Assembly (NCBI RefSeq): GCF_963678635.1
Contig: NW_026970810.1
Coordinates: 7,501-71,500 of the forward strand
Length of the DNA: 64,000 nt
Direction: 5' to 3'
Source: Symsagittifera roscoffensis
Lineage: Eukaryota; Xenacoelomorpha; Acoela; Convolutidae
This document shows, in pieces, positions 44,146 through 54,554 of the stretch. A program made the position numbers and the translations under genes. The first letter of the stretch is position 1. Each line of letters starts with the position of its first letter. Below the pieces are notes generated by a model. That model made no database searches and was not told the DNA's origin. It saw nothing but the letters and a program-made list of their open reading frames with translations.

Positions 44146-44674
44146 TTCCGACTTTCGATACGAAAGTAACGGAATATTTGTGCTCGGGGTGGGTTTTTTT
44201 TTCTTCAGACAAATTTCGACTTTTTAACTAGCCATTTTTGACGAATTTTTTAAATATCATTCGAAAACTATTGTTGTCCTGAGCTTAAATTTGAAAAGAT
44301 ATTTCACCTGTGACCATTTTTTTGCAAAGTTATGGGGGTTTAAAGGTTGCCATTTTGGCCAATTTGGAACAATTAACGCGCGATATATTTCGCACTATTA
44401 ACGCGTAAGCGGAGATTTAATCCGCCTTAGAAATCGTTCCAAATTGGTTCAAGAAAGCTTATATGCCATGATTGATATAATGATAGGAGCAAAATCTATC
44501 TTTTTGTACTTTATATGGCGTGTGGGGGGGATAATTTTCATAAAAAAATTCAAATTTTAGAAAAAAAATTTTCATTTTATTTTATTATGTTTAATTTTTT
44601 TTGTTATTACTGCTCATGAAACCTCAAGCGGCAGTCGGAACATTCAGGGCTTTGCCCTGATACGAACAGTCTTG
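44146..44674 (+). mobile_element. Hairpin-ended element, copy 2
   Basis: Same structure as copy 1, with right-end hairpin CAGGGCTTTGCCCTG and tail ending CAGTCTTG. It lies only 133 bp after copy 1 in the same orientation. Confidence 0.7.
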
Positions 44675-44697
44675 TTTCATTAGGCAATCATTTGAAA

Positions 44698-44897
44698 NNN
44701 NNNNNNNNNNNNNNNNNNNNNNNNNNNNNNNNNNNNNNNNNNNNNNNNNNNNNNNNNNNNNNNNNNNNNNNNNNNNNNNNNNNNNNNNNNNNNNNNNNNN
44801 NNNNNNNNNNNNNNNNNNNNNNNNNNNNNNNNNNNNNNNNNNNNNNNNNNNNNNNNNNNNNNNNNNNNNNNNNNNNNNNNNNNNNNNNNNNNNNNNN
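44698..44897. other. Assembly gap of 200 N
   Basis: A run of exactly 200 undetermined bases directly after copy 2 of the hairpin-ended family. The true gap size is unknown, and the surrounding repeats probably caused it. Confidence 0.98.
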
Positions 44898-45106
44898 AAA
44901 CGCCTTCTTGGCCGGTTTTTTCAAATTTTTACCTGAGGCGCCAAAATTTTGGCCATAACAGGGTCTTTGTAGTTTTTGGCACAGCTCGGAAGTCCGCCCC
45001 CTCCCCTCGAGAAAATTCTTCTACTTCATTTAAAATTTTAGATGTTTATGACCTTTGTGTTTTCAAACAATACTTTTTTTCTCGTTGATTTTCTGTTGGC
45101 TTATAC

Positions 45107-45513
45107 TGTTCGATACGGAAGTAACGGAATATTTCTGCTCGGGGTGGGTTTTTTTTCTTCAGAAAAATTTCGACTTTTTAACTAGCCATTTTTGACAGAA
45201 TTTTTTTATATCATTCGAAAGCCATTGTTATCCTGAGTTTAAATTTGAAAAGATATTTCACCTGTGATTATTTTGCGTGAAGTTATGAGGGTTTAAAGAT
45301 TGCCATTTTGGCCAATTTTGGACAAATACGCGCGATATATTTCGCGCTATTAACGCATAAGCGGAGAGTTAAACCGTCTTCTAAATCGTTCCAAATTGGT
45401 TGAACAAAGCTTATTTGCCATAATTGATTTGTTACAGGGAACGAAATCTATCTTTTTGTACTTTATATGGCGTGGGGGGGGGGGGATGATTTTCATAAAA
45501 AATTTCAAATTAA
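45107..45513 (+). mobile_element. Hairpin-ended element, copy 3 (right end missing)
   Basis: Starts at the CGATACGGAAGTAACGGAAT part of the left end and runs to the G-rich ATGGCGTGGGGGG interior, then stops where an inverted copy begins. Confidence 0.65.
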
Positions 45514-46051
45514 AACGAGACTTCTCGTATCAGGGCGAAGCCCTGAATGTTCCGACTGTCTTTTAAGGTTTATGGAGCAGTAATAACTTTAAAAAATTAA
45601 ATGAAATAAAATAAATGAATTTTTTTTCCTAAAATTTGAAATTTTTTAAATGAAAATCATCCCCCCACACGCCATATAAAGTACAAAAGGATATATTTCG
45701 TTCCTTGTAACAAATAAATTATGGCAAATAAGCTTCGTTCAACCAATTTGGAACGATTTCTAAGACGGATTAAATCTCCGCTTACGTGTTAATAGCTCGA
45801 ATTATATCGCGCGTTAATTGTCCCAAATTGGTCAAAATGGCCAAAATGGCAACCTTTAAACCATCATAACTTTACGAAAAACGATCACATGTGAAATATC
45901 TTTTCAAATTTAAGCTCAGGACAACAATACCTTTTGAATGATATAAGAAAATTCCATCAAAAATGGCTAGTTAAAAAGTCGAAATTTGTCTGAAGAAAAA
46001 AAACCCACCCCGAGCACAAATATTCCGTTACTTTCGTATCGAAAGTCGGAA
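45514..46051 (-). mobile_element. Hairpin-ended element, copy 4
   Basis: Nearly full length on the minus strand, facing copy 3 tail to tail. The end hairpin CAGGGCGAAGCCCTG and the left terminus GAAAGTCGGAA are intact. Confidence 0.7.
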
Positions 46052-46059
46052 CAAAAAAA

Positions 46060-46166
46060 ATCATTTTGTTTTATTTAATTTAATTTTTCATGTTATTACT
46101 GCTGCTCCATAAACCTTAAAAAGCAGTCGGAACATTCAGGGCTTCGCCCTGATACGAGCAGTCTTG
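46060..46166 (+). mobile_element. Hairpin-ended element, copy 5 (right end only)
   Basis: Only the last roughly 107 bp of the family are present: AGTCGGAACATTCAGGGC, hairpin and CAGTCTTG tail, immediately after copy 4. Confidence 0.6.
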
Positions 46167-47590
46167 TTATTTTTTGTAACTGAAAGTGATCGATTGATCG
46201 TTAATTGGTTTTGTTTAGCACTCTCTTTTTAAATTTGCTAAACTTGTTTCCAAATTGGCTTTTCTAGTTTTTGCGGTAGTTTATATATTTGAATCCGGTC
46301 TAATCTACTTCACCATGTTTTTAACTCAAATGGTTTTTGTACTCAATTGTATTGTAAAGTGAAAATTTTGAAAAACACTTGATGAAATATGTCCTTTGAA
46401 ACTCTCTGACTGTTTGAATTGAATGATTTCGGTGTACACGCTTTTGAATATTTCTAATACTTTGAGTGGTAATTCTTAAGTTTTGAGGATAGTCGATTTA
46501 CATCGTAGTGTTCAGTCCGGAACACGACGGGTTGGGAAAGGCTACGAGTTGGTTCTTGTGATCTTTCAGAAAATTCTTTCTTAAGATTTAATTTCTAGTT
46601 GGTAGGTCTTGTCTGTATCTTACTTAAGAGTTAGCTGATATAGGGGTCAAAGGGTTCGAGGAATAGTGAACCAAGCAACTAGTTCACTTATCATTAGAAT
46701 ACAAGTAAATCGGTTCGGCTATATTTTAAAAAGCGGAAAATCAAAATCACTTCTTTGAGTTCCAATCAGAAAATTAGTGATTTACAAAGTCAGAAAGTAT
46801 TAAACATTTTGAGAAAGTGCTCCCTAAAGTCCTGCGACTAGATTATTTTTAGACATTTTATGTCAATACCATTTTAAGCAAGTTTGGATACTTCTTATGG
46901 TCTAATTTGGCTATATTAGTTCCAGAATTTTGATTCACTTCTTTGCCTAAAGAGATGATTAAATTTGCCAGAATTGAACTTCTATCATGACCAAAACTAC
47001 TCATTTAGCCGCTGCTACATGCACGTGGATGAAAAAGTTTTGCAAAATTAATTTATTCGAAAATAAATTCACTGGTACTACTTATCACACGTTTAGTTTT
47101 TCGAATGAAGATGTGATGATCATCATGGTCTGATCAACTTGCCGATCAACTTGTTAACAATTTTGATTTTCTATAAAATTCCGTTAAACCACTGTCACTG
47201 CTCATTTAAAGCTACAGCGACCACCCATGTCAGAAGCTTCTGTATGTTTTCCATTGTTCGACAGCTAAAACAAACTACTGTTTTAGATCGCGGCTTTCGA
47301 ATTTTCAAAAATTTGATGCAGATTTTTGTCATTTGAAATACGAAATAATTGACATTTGTAATTGCAAAAATAATTTTTCACTATTTGAGGAAATTTTTGT
47401 CTTCGTTCATTGACGCCTGACTGATTCCTATAGTTCCTAGCATCTTGTTGCGTTTAACTGAATCTTTAAACAAGATCATACTCCATCAATCTATTGATTA
47501 CGGTCGGCTAATTTAGCATGCTTTGTAGTGCTTACTGTGATTTGTATTGTGACAGTGAAATTTACCAAAATTAATAGTGTTGTTCTACAG
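46167..47590. other. Host intron or intergenic sequence
   Basis: No supported gene. It probably includes the intron preceding the exon at 47,591. Confidence 0.35.
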
Positions 47591-47736
47591 ATACTAGCCT
47601 GGTCTCAATGGTGATGCAATGGTTGGGGCAGAGGGAGACGAGCTTGTTTAGCCCGGTCGTGTTCTCGAACCTCATCCCACTCATCGCAAGAGGACTGTCT
47701 CGCTTGTTCAACACAAACGCAAACGCACTCTCCTGA
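47591..47736 (+). CDS. Probable terminal exon of an unknown host gene
   Basis: The acceptor GTTGTTCTACAG ends at 47,590. The frame then runs 47 codons to TGA at 47,734-47,736, with host-like higher GC, encoding for example VVFSNLIPLIARGLSRL. AATAAA follows at about 47,759. The first two bases complete a split codon. Upstream exons were not identified, and the peptide is not recognised. Confidence 0.45.
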
Positions 47737-47764
47737 AAGTGAACCAAATAAGCAAACAAAATAA

Positions 47765-48404
47765 AGAAAGAAAAAACGAACCAGGGGCCCAGTGTTGGTT
47801 ATATGTTGAGCATTTTGAAAAGAAAACATTCATTGCAGGTATTCATCGCTTTTTTTAGTTGGGAAAGAAACTACGCGATTGGGAGGAGGAAACTTGGCCG
47901 TATAAAATGAATATCATGGTCAAAGGCAAAATTACCAAGATATGGGTTATTTATTGCTGTTAATAGGGGAAGATCTAAGGTTTTCTCGAAGAGCGCGTGC
48001 GAATTTATTCAGCGATCACAAGCAACCTTGTTTCAAGAACTGTATAAGAAATGAGCATATTCGTTCAAAGAGCAATAAAAAGTTGGCAATAAATAGAATT
48101 AAGAAATTTTTTAACCACGATCCAGATTTCGCTCTATGGATTTAGAGCTGATCTGATCGTCAAACAAAGTTTTCTTTCGAATTCTCTGATATCGCCAACT
48201 GGTCAACGACATGTTTGAATAACAGAAATATACAAAACGAACCTGGATAGCCGGGGTATATATAATGTTTTGGTTTGCTTGGACCAAAAATTAAGTTCAT
48301 CTAAGTATTAATTATTGCTAGTAACGAAGATTACGACTTGTTATAAAATCAAAAGCGCATCAAATTTGGCAGAAAAACTACACGTCATCCGCGCAAAATT
48401 ATTG
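47765..48404. other. Non-coding sequence
   Basis: Nothing supported. A 67-codon ORF at 47,942 lacks splice context and conserved features. Confidence 0.3.
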
Positions 48405-48924
48405 TTCCGACTTTCGTAACGAACGTAACGGAATATTTGTGCTCGGGGTGGGTTTTTTTTCTTCAGACAAATTTCGACTTTTTAACTAGCCATTTTTGAC
48501 GGAATTTTTTTTATCATTCGAAAAGTATTGTTTTCCTGAATACAAATTTGAAAAGATATTCTACTTGTGATCATTTTTTGTAAAGTTATGGGGGTTTAAA
48601 GATTGACACTTCGGCCAATTTGGGACAATTAACGCGCGATATATTTCGCGCTATTAACGCGTAAGCGAGATTTAGTCCGTCTTAGAAATCGTTCCAAATT
48701 GATTCAAGGAAGCTTAAATGTCATAATTAATTTGTTATTAGGAGCAAAATCTATCACTTTGTGCTAAATATGGCGTGTGGTGGGATGTTTTCACAAAAAA
48801 TCTCAATTTTTTTTAAAGTTCAGTTTTATTTTATTACATTTAAATTTTTCATGTTCTTGCTGCTCCGTAGACCTTCAAAGGCAGTCGGAACATTCAGGGC
48901 TTCGCCCTGATACGAGCAGTCTTG
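48405..48924 (+). mobile_element. Hairpin-ended element, copy 6
   Basis: Full length with left end TTCCGACTTTCG, interior GCGCGATATATTTCGCGC palindrome, right-end hairpin and CAGTCTTG tail. Confidence 0.7.
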
Positions 48925-48943
48925 CTTTAATTTGTTAGTAAAC

Positions 48944-49472
48944 AAAACTGCTCGTATCAGGGCGAAGCCCTGAATGTTCCGACTGCCTTTTAAAGTCTAT
49001 AGAGCAGTAATAACATGAAAAATTTAAATGTAATAAAAAAAATTGAACTTTTTTTTAAAAAAAAAGTTGAGATTTTTTGTGAAAACATCCCCAAAACACT
49101 ATATTAAGTGCAAAGTGGTAAATTTTGCTCCTATTAAGAAATCAATTGTGACATATAAGCTTCCTTGAACCAATTTGGAACGATTTCTAAGACGGATTAA
49201 TTCTCGCGTACGCGTTAATATCGCGAAATATATCGCGCGTTAATTGTCCCAAACTGGCTAAAATGGCTAACTTTAAACCCCCATAACTTTACAAAAAATG
49301 ATCACAGGTGAAATATCTTTTCAAATTTGAGCTCAAGACAACAATAGCTTTCGAATGATAATGATACAAAAAAATTCCGTCAAAATTGGCTACTTAAAAA
49401 TTCGAAATTGGCCTGAAAAAAAAACCCACCCCGAGCACAAATATTCCGTTACTTTCGTTACGAAAGTCGGAG
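48944..49472 (-). mobile_element. Hairpin-ended element, copy 7
   Basis: Full length on the minus strand, only about 19 bp from copy 6, so copies 6 and 7 form a large tail-to-tail inverted repeat of about 0.5 kb arms. Confidence 0.7.
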
Positions 49473-50085
49473 CAATAATTATCTAGACCCTTGAAAATGG
49501 CGAGGAACTTTGCATTTGAATGTGTTTCAGTTTTTTGTTTTGTGCGTTTTCAACGCATATCAGGTGCTCAAAATAGGCATCAGAACCGGAATGGGTCGGG
49601 GGATTTTTCATTTTGATGTGCATTCAGTCGTTATTCAAACTTCATTTGAAAATTTCAACATGTGTCGTGAAAAATACATTTGAAACTTTTTGAGTCCTAA
49701 AGCAAGGAAGTGGATCTTATGAAATAGAAGTTCTTTTAAAAATGTGTATAACCTGCTTTTACTCCCAAAAATTAGCTTTGGAATCTTCATTTTGCTCTTC
49801 CTTGGCATTTCATCATTTTTTTTAAAAAAATTTTCTGTAAAATAGTTTTTCTATCATTATTTGCTTGCTATTTGTTTTTCAAAGACAACTGTTGTCAATT
49901 ATGCCAAAATCGTCAACTGTTTACGCGTTCAACTAGTTTTCTCATCAACACGTGCAAAAAACCGACAATTATTTGAAAAGAAAACATTTCTGAAAAGTCG
50001 GAATATACTGTTATACTTGCAAATAAACCGGCTATCCTTGTTTTAATTTTGCAATGATGGAGTTACATACGCAAATAAATTATTG
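49473..50085. other. Non-coding sequence between element copies
   Basis: No gene or repeat supported. Confidence 0.3.
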
Positions 50086-50830
50086 TTCCGACTTTTGATA
50101 CAAAAGTAATGGAATATTTGTGCTCGGGGTGGGTTTTTTTTCTTTAGAAAATTTTCGACTTTTTAACTAGCCATTTTTGACGGAATTTTTTTATCATTCG
50201 AAAAGTATTGTTTTCCTGAATACAAATTTGAAAAGATATTTTACTTGTGATCATTTTTCGTAAAGTTATGAGGGTATAAAGACTGCCATTTTGGCCAATT
50301 TGGGACAATTACGCGCGATATGTTTCGCGCTATTAACGCGTAAGCGGAGAGTTAATCCGTCTTAGAAATCGTTCCAAATTGGTTAAAAGAAGCTTAATTG
50401 CCATAGTCGATTGTTGCAAGGAGCGCGGAATCTATCCTTTTGTACTTTATATGGCGTGTGGGGGGATGATTTTCATTTAAACATTTTCAAATTTTATAAG
50501 AAAAAAAATGTCATTTTGTTTTATTATATTTAAAGACTCTTTTCTAATTCCCCCCTTTTAAAATACCCAGTTTTATTTTTGTTTTACGTGTTATTATGGC
50601 TAAATGCGTGATGTTACGCTGTTAAGTATGAAGAACAAATCTGTTCAGAATTGTCGATTTGTTCACCACGGCAATTTTCATTGCATTGTGACTACGTTAA
50701 ATAGACTTTTCAAAATTGAATTTGAAAGGGGGGAAAAGAGCCCATTTAACTTTTTAATGTTATTTCTGCTCCTTAAACCTTAAAAGGCAGTCGGAACATT
50801 CAGGGCTTCGCCCTGATACGAGCAGTCTTG
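50086..50830 (+). mobile_element. Hairpin-ended element, copy 8, interrupted
   Basis: Both termini of the family are present. Length is about 745 bp because a 209-bp element has inserted at about 50,535. Confidence 0.7.
50535..50743. mobile_element. hAT-like MITE nested in copy 8
   Basis: Ends GACTCTTTTCTAATTCCCCC and the inverse GGGGGGAAAAGAGCC resemble the MITEs at 18,658 and 19,301. Flanks TATTTAAA and CATTTAAC agree at six of eight positions, consistent with an aged 8-bp target duplication. Nesting shows that it is younger than copy 8. Confidence 0.55.
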
Positions 50831-51240
50831 TTTTACTTATAAGACTATCTATACTGAAACTATTTTCACAGAAACCTGCTATTCTTAATTAAGGTAGTTT
50901 CATATGCAAACCTTTCTTAAATTATAAAATTAATTTATAGTTATTATAGTCATCAGTAGTTTTTTTGATCAATCTAACATAATTTAAATCAACCAAGTTT
51001 CAAAATATTATTTTAAATTACTGAAATTACTTGCACAGAAAAAGATTGCTCTTGTTTCAATTTTGCAAGGTATTGACATGGAATCTAGTATGCAAAAAAT
51101 ATTATTCATAAAACTAATAACCGTAATAACCATAATGAATTGTTTTTAGGCAATAAAAGCAATAATGTTTGTTACAAATGGCATTTAAAATCATTGAATT
51201 TTAGCTTTTTAGACTTCAGTAGTATGCATATAGTGCGTTA
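50831..51240. other. Non-coding sequence
   Basis: AT-rich, nothing supported. Confidence 0.3.
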
Positions 51241-51269
51241 GGATCGGGGGGGGGGGTTGTCATACATGG

Positions 51270-51435
51270 ATGACCATTAGGTATAAATCATAATGGTCAC
51301 CATGTATTAAATGATCAGCAATGGTCACCATGTAATAATCCTAATTGTCACCATGTATAATTTTATACCTAATGGTCACTATGTAATAATCCTAATTGTC
51401 ACCATAAATAATTTTATACCTAATAGTCCTCATGT
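51270..51435. repeat. About 51-bp tandem repeat
   Basis: Roughly three degenerate units built from AATGGTCACCATGTA, ATCCTAATTGTCACCAT and ATTTTATACCTAAT. It lies just left of the Polinton-like element and could mark or flank its end. Confidence 0.5.
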
Positions 51436-51439
51436 AAAA

Positions 51440-52379
51440 CTTCGGTATATTATTGAGTATTCCCACTGAACGTTGTGGAAACGGGAATGGAATTAGGTTT
51501 TGGTCGGTGCATGTTTTCCCTTCTAAAGTTTGGGGGTATTGGTTTGTTTACATGTAAAATGACGTTATATACCTATTATATGCGACCAAACTATATGGTA
51601 TATAGAAAAGCACAAGATTTTGGCAGCGTAGCTTAACTGTTGGCTGCGGTGAACGATTTCCTTCAAAAATGCATGTTTTATTACTGAATCTCGAAGAAAG
51701 CAAAATTCGTCAAGTGCGGCGGCCGCCACCTCTATTTAGGCAAAAATTAATAATCAATTTGACCAAAATAAGAATGAAAAATTTCGTTCAGCCAATTGAA
51801 GGTAAAAACAAAGAAAAATTATGGAACACTGAAAACTCTAAAATGATGAAATTGGCTTGAAAATTTTGACATTTCCATTTTCCGTGTCTACAAGAGACTG
51901 AAAAATAAACGTCTGAAATCTATGACAAAAACTTTGATTTGATAGAAAGGTTGAAAGAGCTAAAAGGTTGAAGTGGCTAAAGATCTTGAAAAACGAGAAC
52001 ACTGATGAAAGCCAAAAGTGCCCATTAATTTTGCTGCAACCATTTCTAAGACGTGTACCTAACTTGTTACTATAAAATTGAAGTGGAACAAAATTTCTTG
52101 GGGTCCGAGTAGAGGAAAACGCATGGCGCTCGACTCTCAGCCGAAAGGCGGCGTTTCGAAACCCGTCCGGAAATTGTACTGAAAGGAGGCAACAGTAGCT
52201 GGTATGGTGATATCCCCCCATAGATCGATTTTGTACTTTTTTTCTCACTTTGATAAAAAGCTTAACTTCTCGAATTACTGCTATTCAGTTAACAATTGGG
52301 TAAAATTTCAATTACTAAAAGAATGTATTGTTCAAAATTGAATTGTAAAATGTATAAATCAACCATATTAAATGGTTAG
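51440..52379. other. Left flank or left end of the Polinton-like element
   Basis: No gene I can support. A 136-codon minus-strand frame (51,838-52,248) has no recognisable features. No terminal inverted repeat could be matched to the other side. Confidence 0.35.
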
Positions 52380-52826
52380 TTAATGGGTACGCATGTGAGT
52401 TAGGAAACGTTTCAAAACATGATCAGTTATATAAACAAAATCAGAAGCATCACCATTAAAGTTTTTATCAAAAATCAAATGTGCAATATAAATACAAAAA
52501 GAACCGCACATGGTAGAGTTTGAGTCTTGCATGGGAAAGTTTGTCATCAATTCAGTCACTTGATGAAAATTCTCGTTCAATCGTTTATACAGATTGGTGT
52601 ACTGCCAGAGAGGAAGACCGAGAGGATCAGCGAAGTATAAAACATTTCTTCTGTTGCATATCACAATCCAATGTGTCCCCGGAGAATCTGATTTTGAAGT
52701 GTTCACAATCATAAAGATGTTGTTTGGGATGTGAGGTGGAAAATTGTCGGCTGCAAATACTCCAAAAAACTTATATTTCAGATGATTACAATTCTGAATG
52801 AGGTCCTGCAACTGGATTTCATCCAT
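52380..52826 (-). CDS. PRO: Adenain-like cysteine protease
   Basis: A 148-residue protease of the adenovirus endopeptidase/Ulp1 fold, which cleaves capsid precursors during maturation of adenoviruses and Polinton-type viruses. The catalytic set is complete: His52 in GTHWIVI, Asp67 in YFADPLG, Gln100 in MQDSNS and Cys107 in TMCGSFC. The start MDEIQLQDLI at 52,826 is chosen because it falls two bases after the capsid stop; the frame is open further upstream. It is the last gene of the minus-strand array, directly after the major capsid gene, a usual Polinton neighbourhood. Confidence 0.88.
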   Translation of the reverse strand: MDEIQLQDLIQNCNHLKYKFFGVFAADNFPPHIPNNIFMIVNTSKSDSPGTHWIVICNRRNVLYFADPLGLPLWQYTNLYKRLNENFHQVTELMTNFPMQDSNSTMCGSFCIYIAHLIFDKNFNGDASDFVYITDHVLKRFLTHMRTH

Positions 52827-52828
52827 TT

Positions 52829-54136
52829 TCAGACTGTCGAAATGGGAAGGACGTTCTTTGTAACTTTGCGGTCGGAGGTAATAAATACATTGGATGAGCG
52901 TATACCCCAAACAAAAATTTCCAGGTTTGCTGTCAAAGCGTTTGAGAATTGAAGATCGAGTGAAACTGAGCAGTTAGTAAGTTCTGGATGCAAGAAGTCA
53001 TGAGCTGCCTGCTGTGTGCTAGTGAGATCAAAACACATAATAAAGTGCTGTTGGTAGTTATCCAGAGTGATTCCCAGCCCGCAGTGCAACAAACCCAGCG
53101 CTGATAGTGTGTTGAAGAAGAGACGCTTATGATCTTGTGTACTGATTGGTGTACTTGCTATTGGTAAACCATTTCGTCTCAAAGTAACTTGCTCCAGTCC
53201 AAATTTTTGATAATGAAAAGGATTCGTTCGGTTTGTTCCTAGAAATGCATTATTTGTGTTCAATGCTATGATAATTTGTCTCACCGGTTCACGAGCAAAA
53301 ATATCTTCCTGTTGCCAGCTGCGCTGACCAGCTGTTGCAAGAAATGTTTTTGTAATTTCTTCTTGATATGGGTAGTTCGCAGGAGTTTTGAGCAAAGTTG
53401 ATTCAATGGCAGAGAGCACATGGTCGGTCACAGTCATTTTTCTAACATATAGGTTCGCTTCGAGTATTTGCAGCTTGTAATGCTTGGCAGCATCTTCCGA
53501 TATAATGAGAAAATCTTCATGAGAACGTCTGTAGGAAAGTCTGAGGGTAACACCGCTCAACAAATGCTTGTCACATGTGAAAAAATCAACTCCAGCGGGT
53601 CCATAGAACCAAATTTCCCTCGATTCACGGACCAGTTCTCGTTGAGATGTGAAATCAGCTGCATCTATTGCAGCGGGGTTGTTTTCAAAACGATATCCCT
53701 GACACTTAAGCCATGAGTCCTTGGCTCCTTTGCTGTTAGAAACTTCTGTTCCAATAAAGCTTTTATGCGCAAAATTACTATTGGCATTTGAGATTTTGAG
53801 TCCATTAGCAGAGAGGGTACAGTCAGAGAAAAGGGAATACAGGGAGTTGTTTACGAGGAACGGTGAATCAGACACAGTAGGATCAGTGTTGTCGTATCGC
53901 AGATCAGCTCCACTTGATTGCGTTACTTTGCATCGTATTTCCAAATAAATTTTTTGCAGGTCAACAAAATTATTACGGTCACCGGTGATTTCAAATTCAA
54001 GCATTGGTCCATTAGGTGAATAAACAGGTCCAATTTTTTGATCAAAAGCGTTTTCAAAAGTAATCAAAAGAGGTTGTTTTTCAAACAAATCTAGAGAGCT
54101 ATGGGTAGCTTCATTGGGTAACAAATTAGCGATCAT
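52829..54136 (-). CDS. MCP: Major capsid protein (double jelly-roll)
   Basis: 435 residues, the length and pattern of the Polinton hexon-like protein often annotated in invertebrate genomes as an F54H12.2-like protein. The N-terminal jelly-roll contains LEFEITGDRNNFVDLQKIYL, then an SLYSLFSDCTLSANG segment as expected for the conserved strand-loop region. The second half carries FGLEQVTLRRNG. It would form the trimeric capsomers of an icosahedral virion. Its start overlaps the end of the basic core protein gene by 11 bases. No stop or frameshift is seen, so the capsid gene is intact. Confidence 0.85.
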   Translation of the reverse strand: MIANLLPNEATHSSLDLFEKQPLLITFENAFDQKIGPVYSPNGPMLEFEITGDRNNFVDLQKIYLEIRCKVTQSSGADLRYDNTDPTVSDSPFLVNNSLYSLFSDCTLSANGLKISNANSNFAHKSFIGTEVSNSKGAKDSWLKCQGYRFENNPAAIDAADFTSQRELVRESREIWFYGPAGVDFFTCDKHLLSGVTLRLSYRRSHEDFLIISEDAAKHYKLQILEANLYVRKMTVTDHVLSAIESTLLKTPANYPYQEEITKTFLATAGQRSWQQEDIFAREPVRQIIIALNTNNAFLGTNRTNPFHYQKFGLEQVTLRRNGLPIASTPISTQDHKRLFFNTLSALGLLHCGLGITLDNYQQHFIMCFDLTSTQQAAHDFLHPELTNCSVSLDLQFSNALTANLEIFVWGIRSSNVFITSDRKVTKNVLPISTV

Positions 54137-54548
54137 TTTTTATGTTTGAGAAAAAATCTGCTCGACTTCTCACTGGTCTGGTTTTTCTTCGAATGGTTGT
54201 TTTTCTTTTTCGAGCCCCTACTGACCTTCTTCTTCGTAATCCATTCATTGGTGTCTTTCGACGACGTCGTCTACCACCACCGAGTTGTTTTCTTGCAGTT
54301 TTTGTGACAGTGTTTTTCAATGCTTGTCTAGGAGACTTCTTTTTCATAGCGACATCAATTAGTTCTGGCGCTGCACTCATCAAAAGTTCTCTGCCCAGTT
54401 TTTTCGCTGCCGGTAGAATAACCCGTCGTGCAAACGGTATAGCAACACGACCAATACCAGCAGCCAAAGCGCCAAATCCACTGCCGCGTTGTCGGTAGTG
54501 TCCAGAGAAATGAGGAAGTGAAGCTTGCTTTGCATAATATTGTTCCAT
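54126..54548 (-). CDS. Basic core / minor virion protein (adenovirus pX- or pVI-like)
   Basis: 140 residues. A glycine/alanine-rich amphipathic N-terminal part (GSGFGALAAGIGRVAIPFARR, which resembles the membrane-active helix of pVI-type proteins) is followed by an arginine/lysine-rich C-terminus (GGRRRRRKTP, RRRRSVGARKRK). Polinton elements carry a short basic protein of this kind between penton and capsid genes, thought to condense DNA or help virion disassembly. The overlap of 11 bases with the capsid gene and six bases of spacing from the penton gene fit a single transcription unit. The exact homology (pVI versus pX) is uncertain. Confidence 0.7.
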   Translation of the reverse strand: MEQYYAKQASLPHFSGHYRQRGSGFGALAAGIGRVAIPFARRVILPAAKKLGRELLMSAAPELIDVAMKKKSPRQALKNTVTKTARKQLGGGRRRRRKTPMNGLRRRRSVGARKRKTTIRRKTRPVRSRADFFSNIKNDR

Positions 54549-54554
54549 TGGTTT

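Noticed and set aside
44688-44958. ORFs spanning the run of N
   Set aside because: They consist almost wholly of undetermined residues.
47605-47829. Minus-strand ORFs opposite the exon at 47,591
   Set aside because: The plus strand has acceptor, stop and poly(A) signal in order; the minus strand has none of these.
51838-52248. 136-codon minus-strand frame after the protease gene
   Set aside because: No recognisable domain, uneven composition, and not overlapping its neighbour as the other element genes do.
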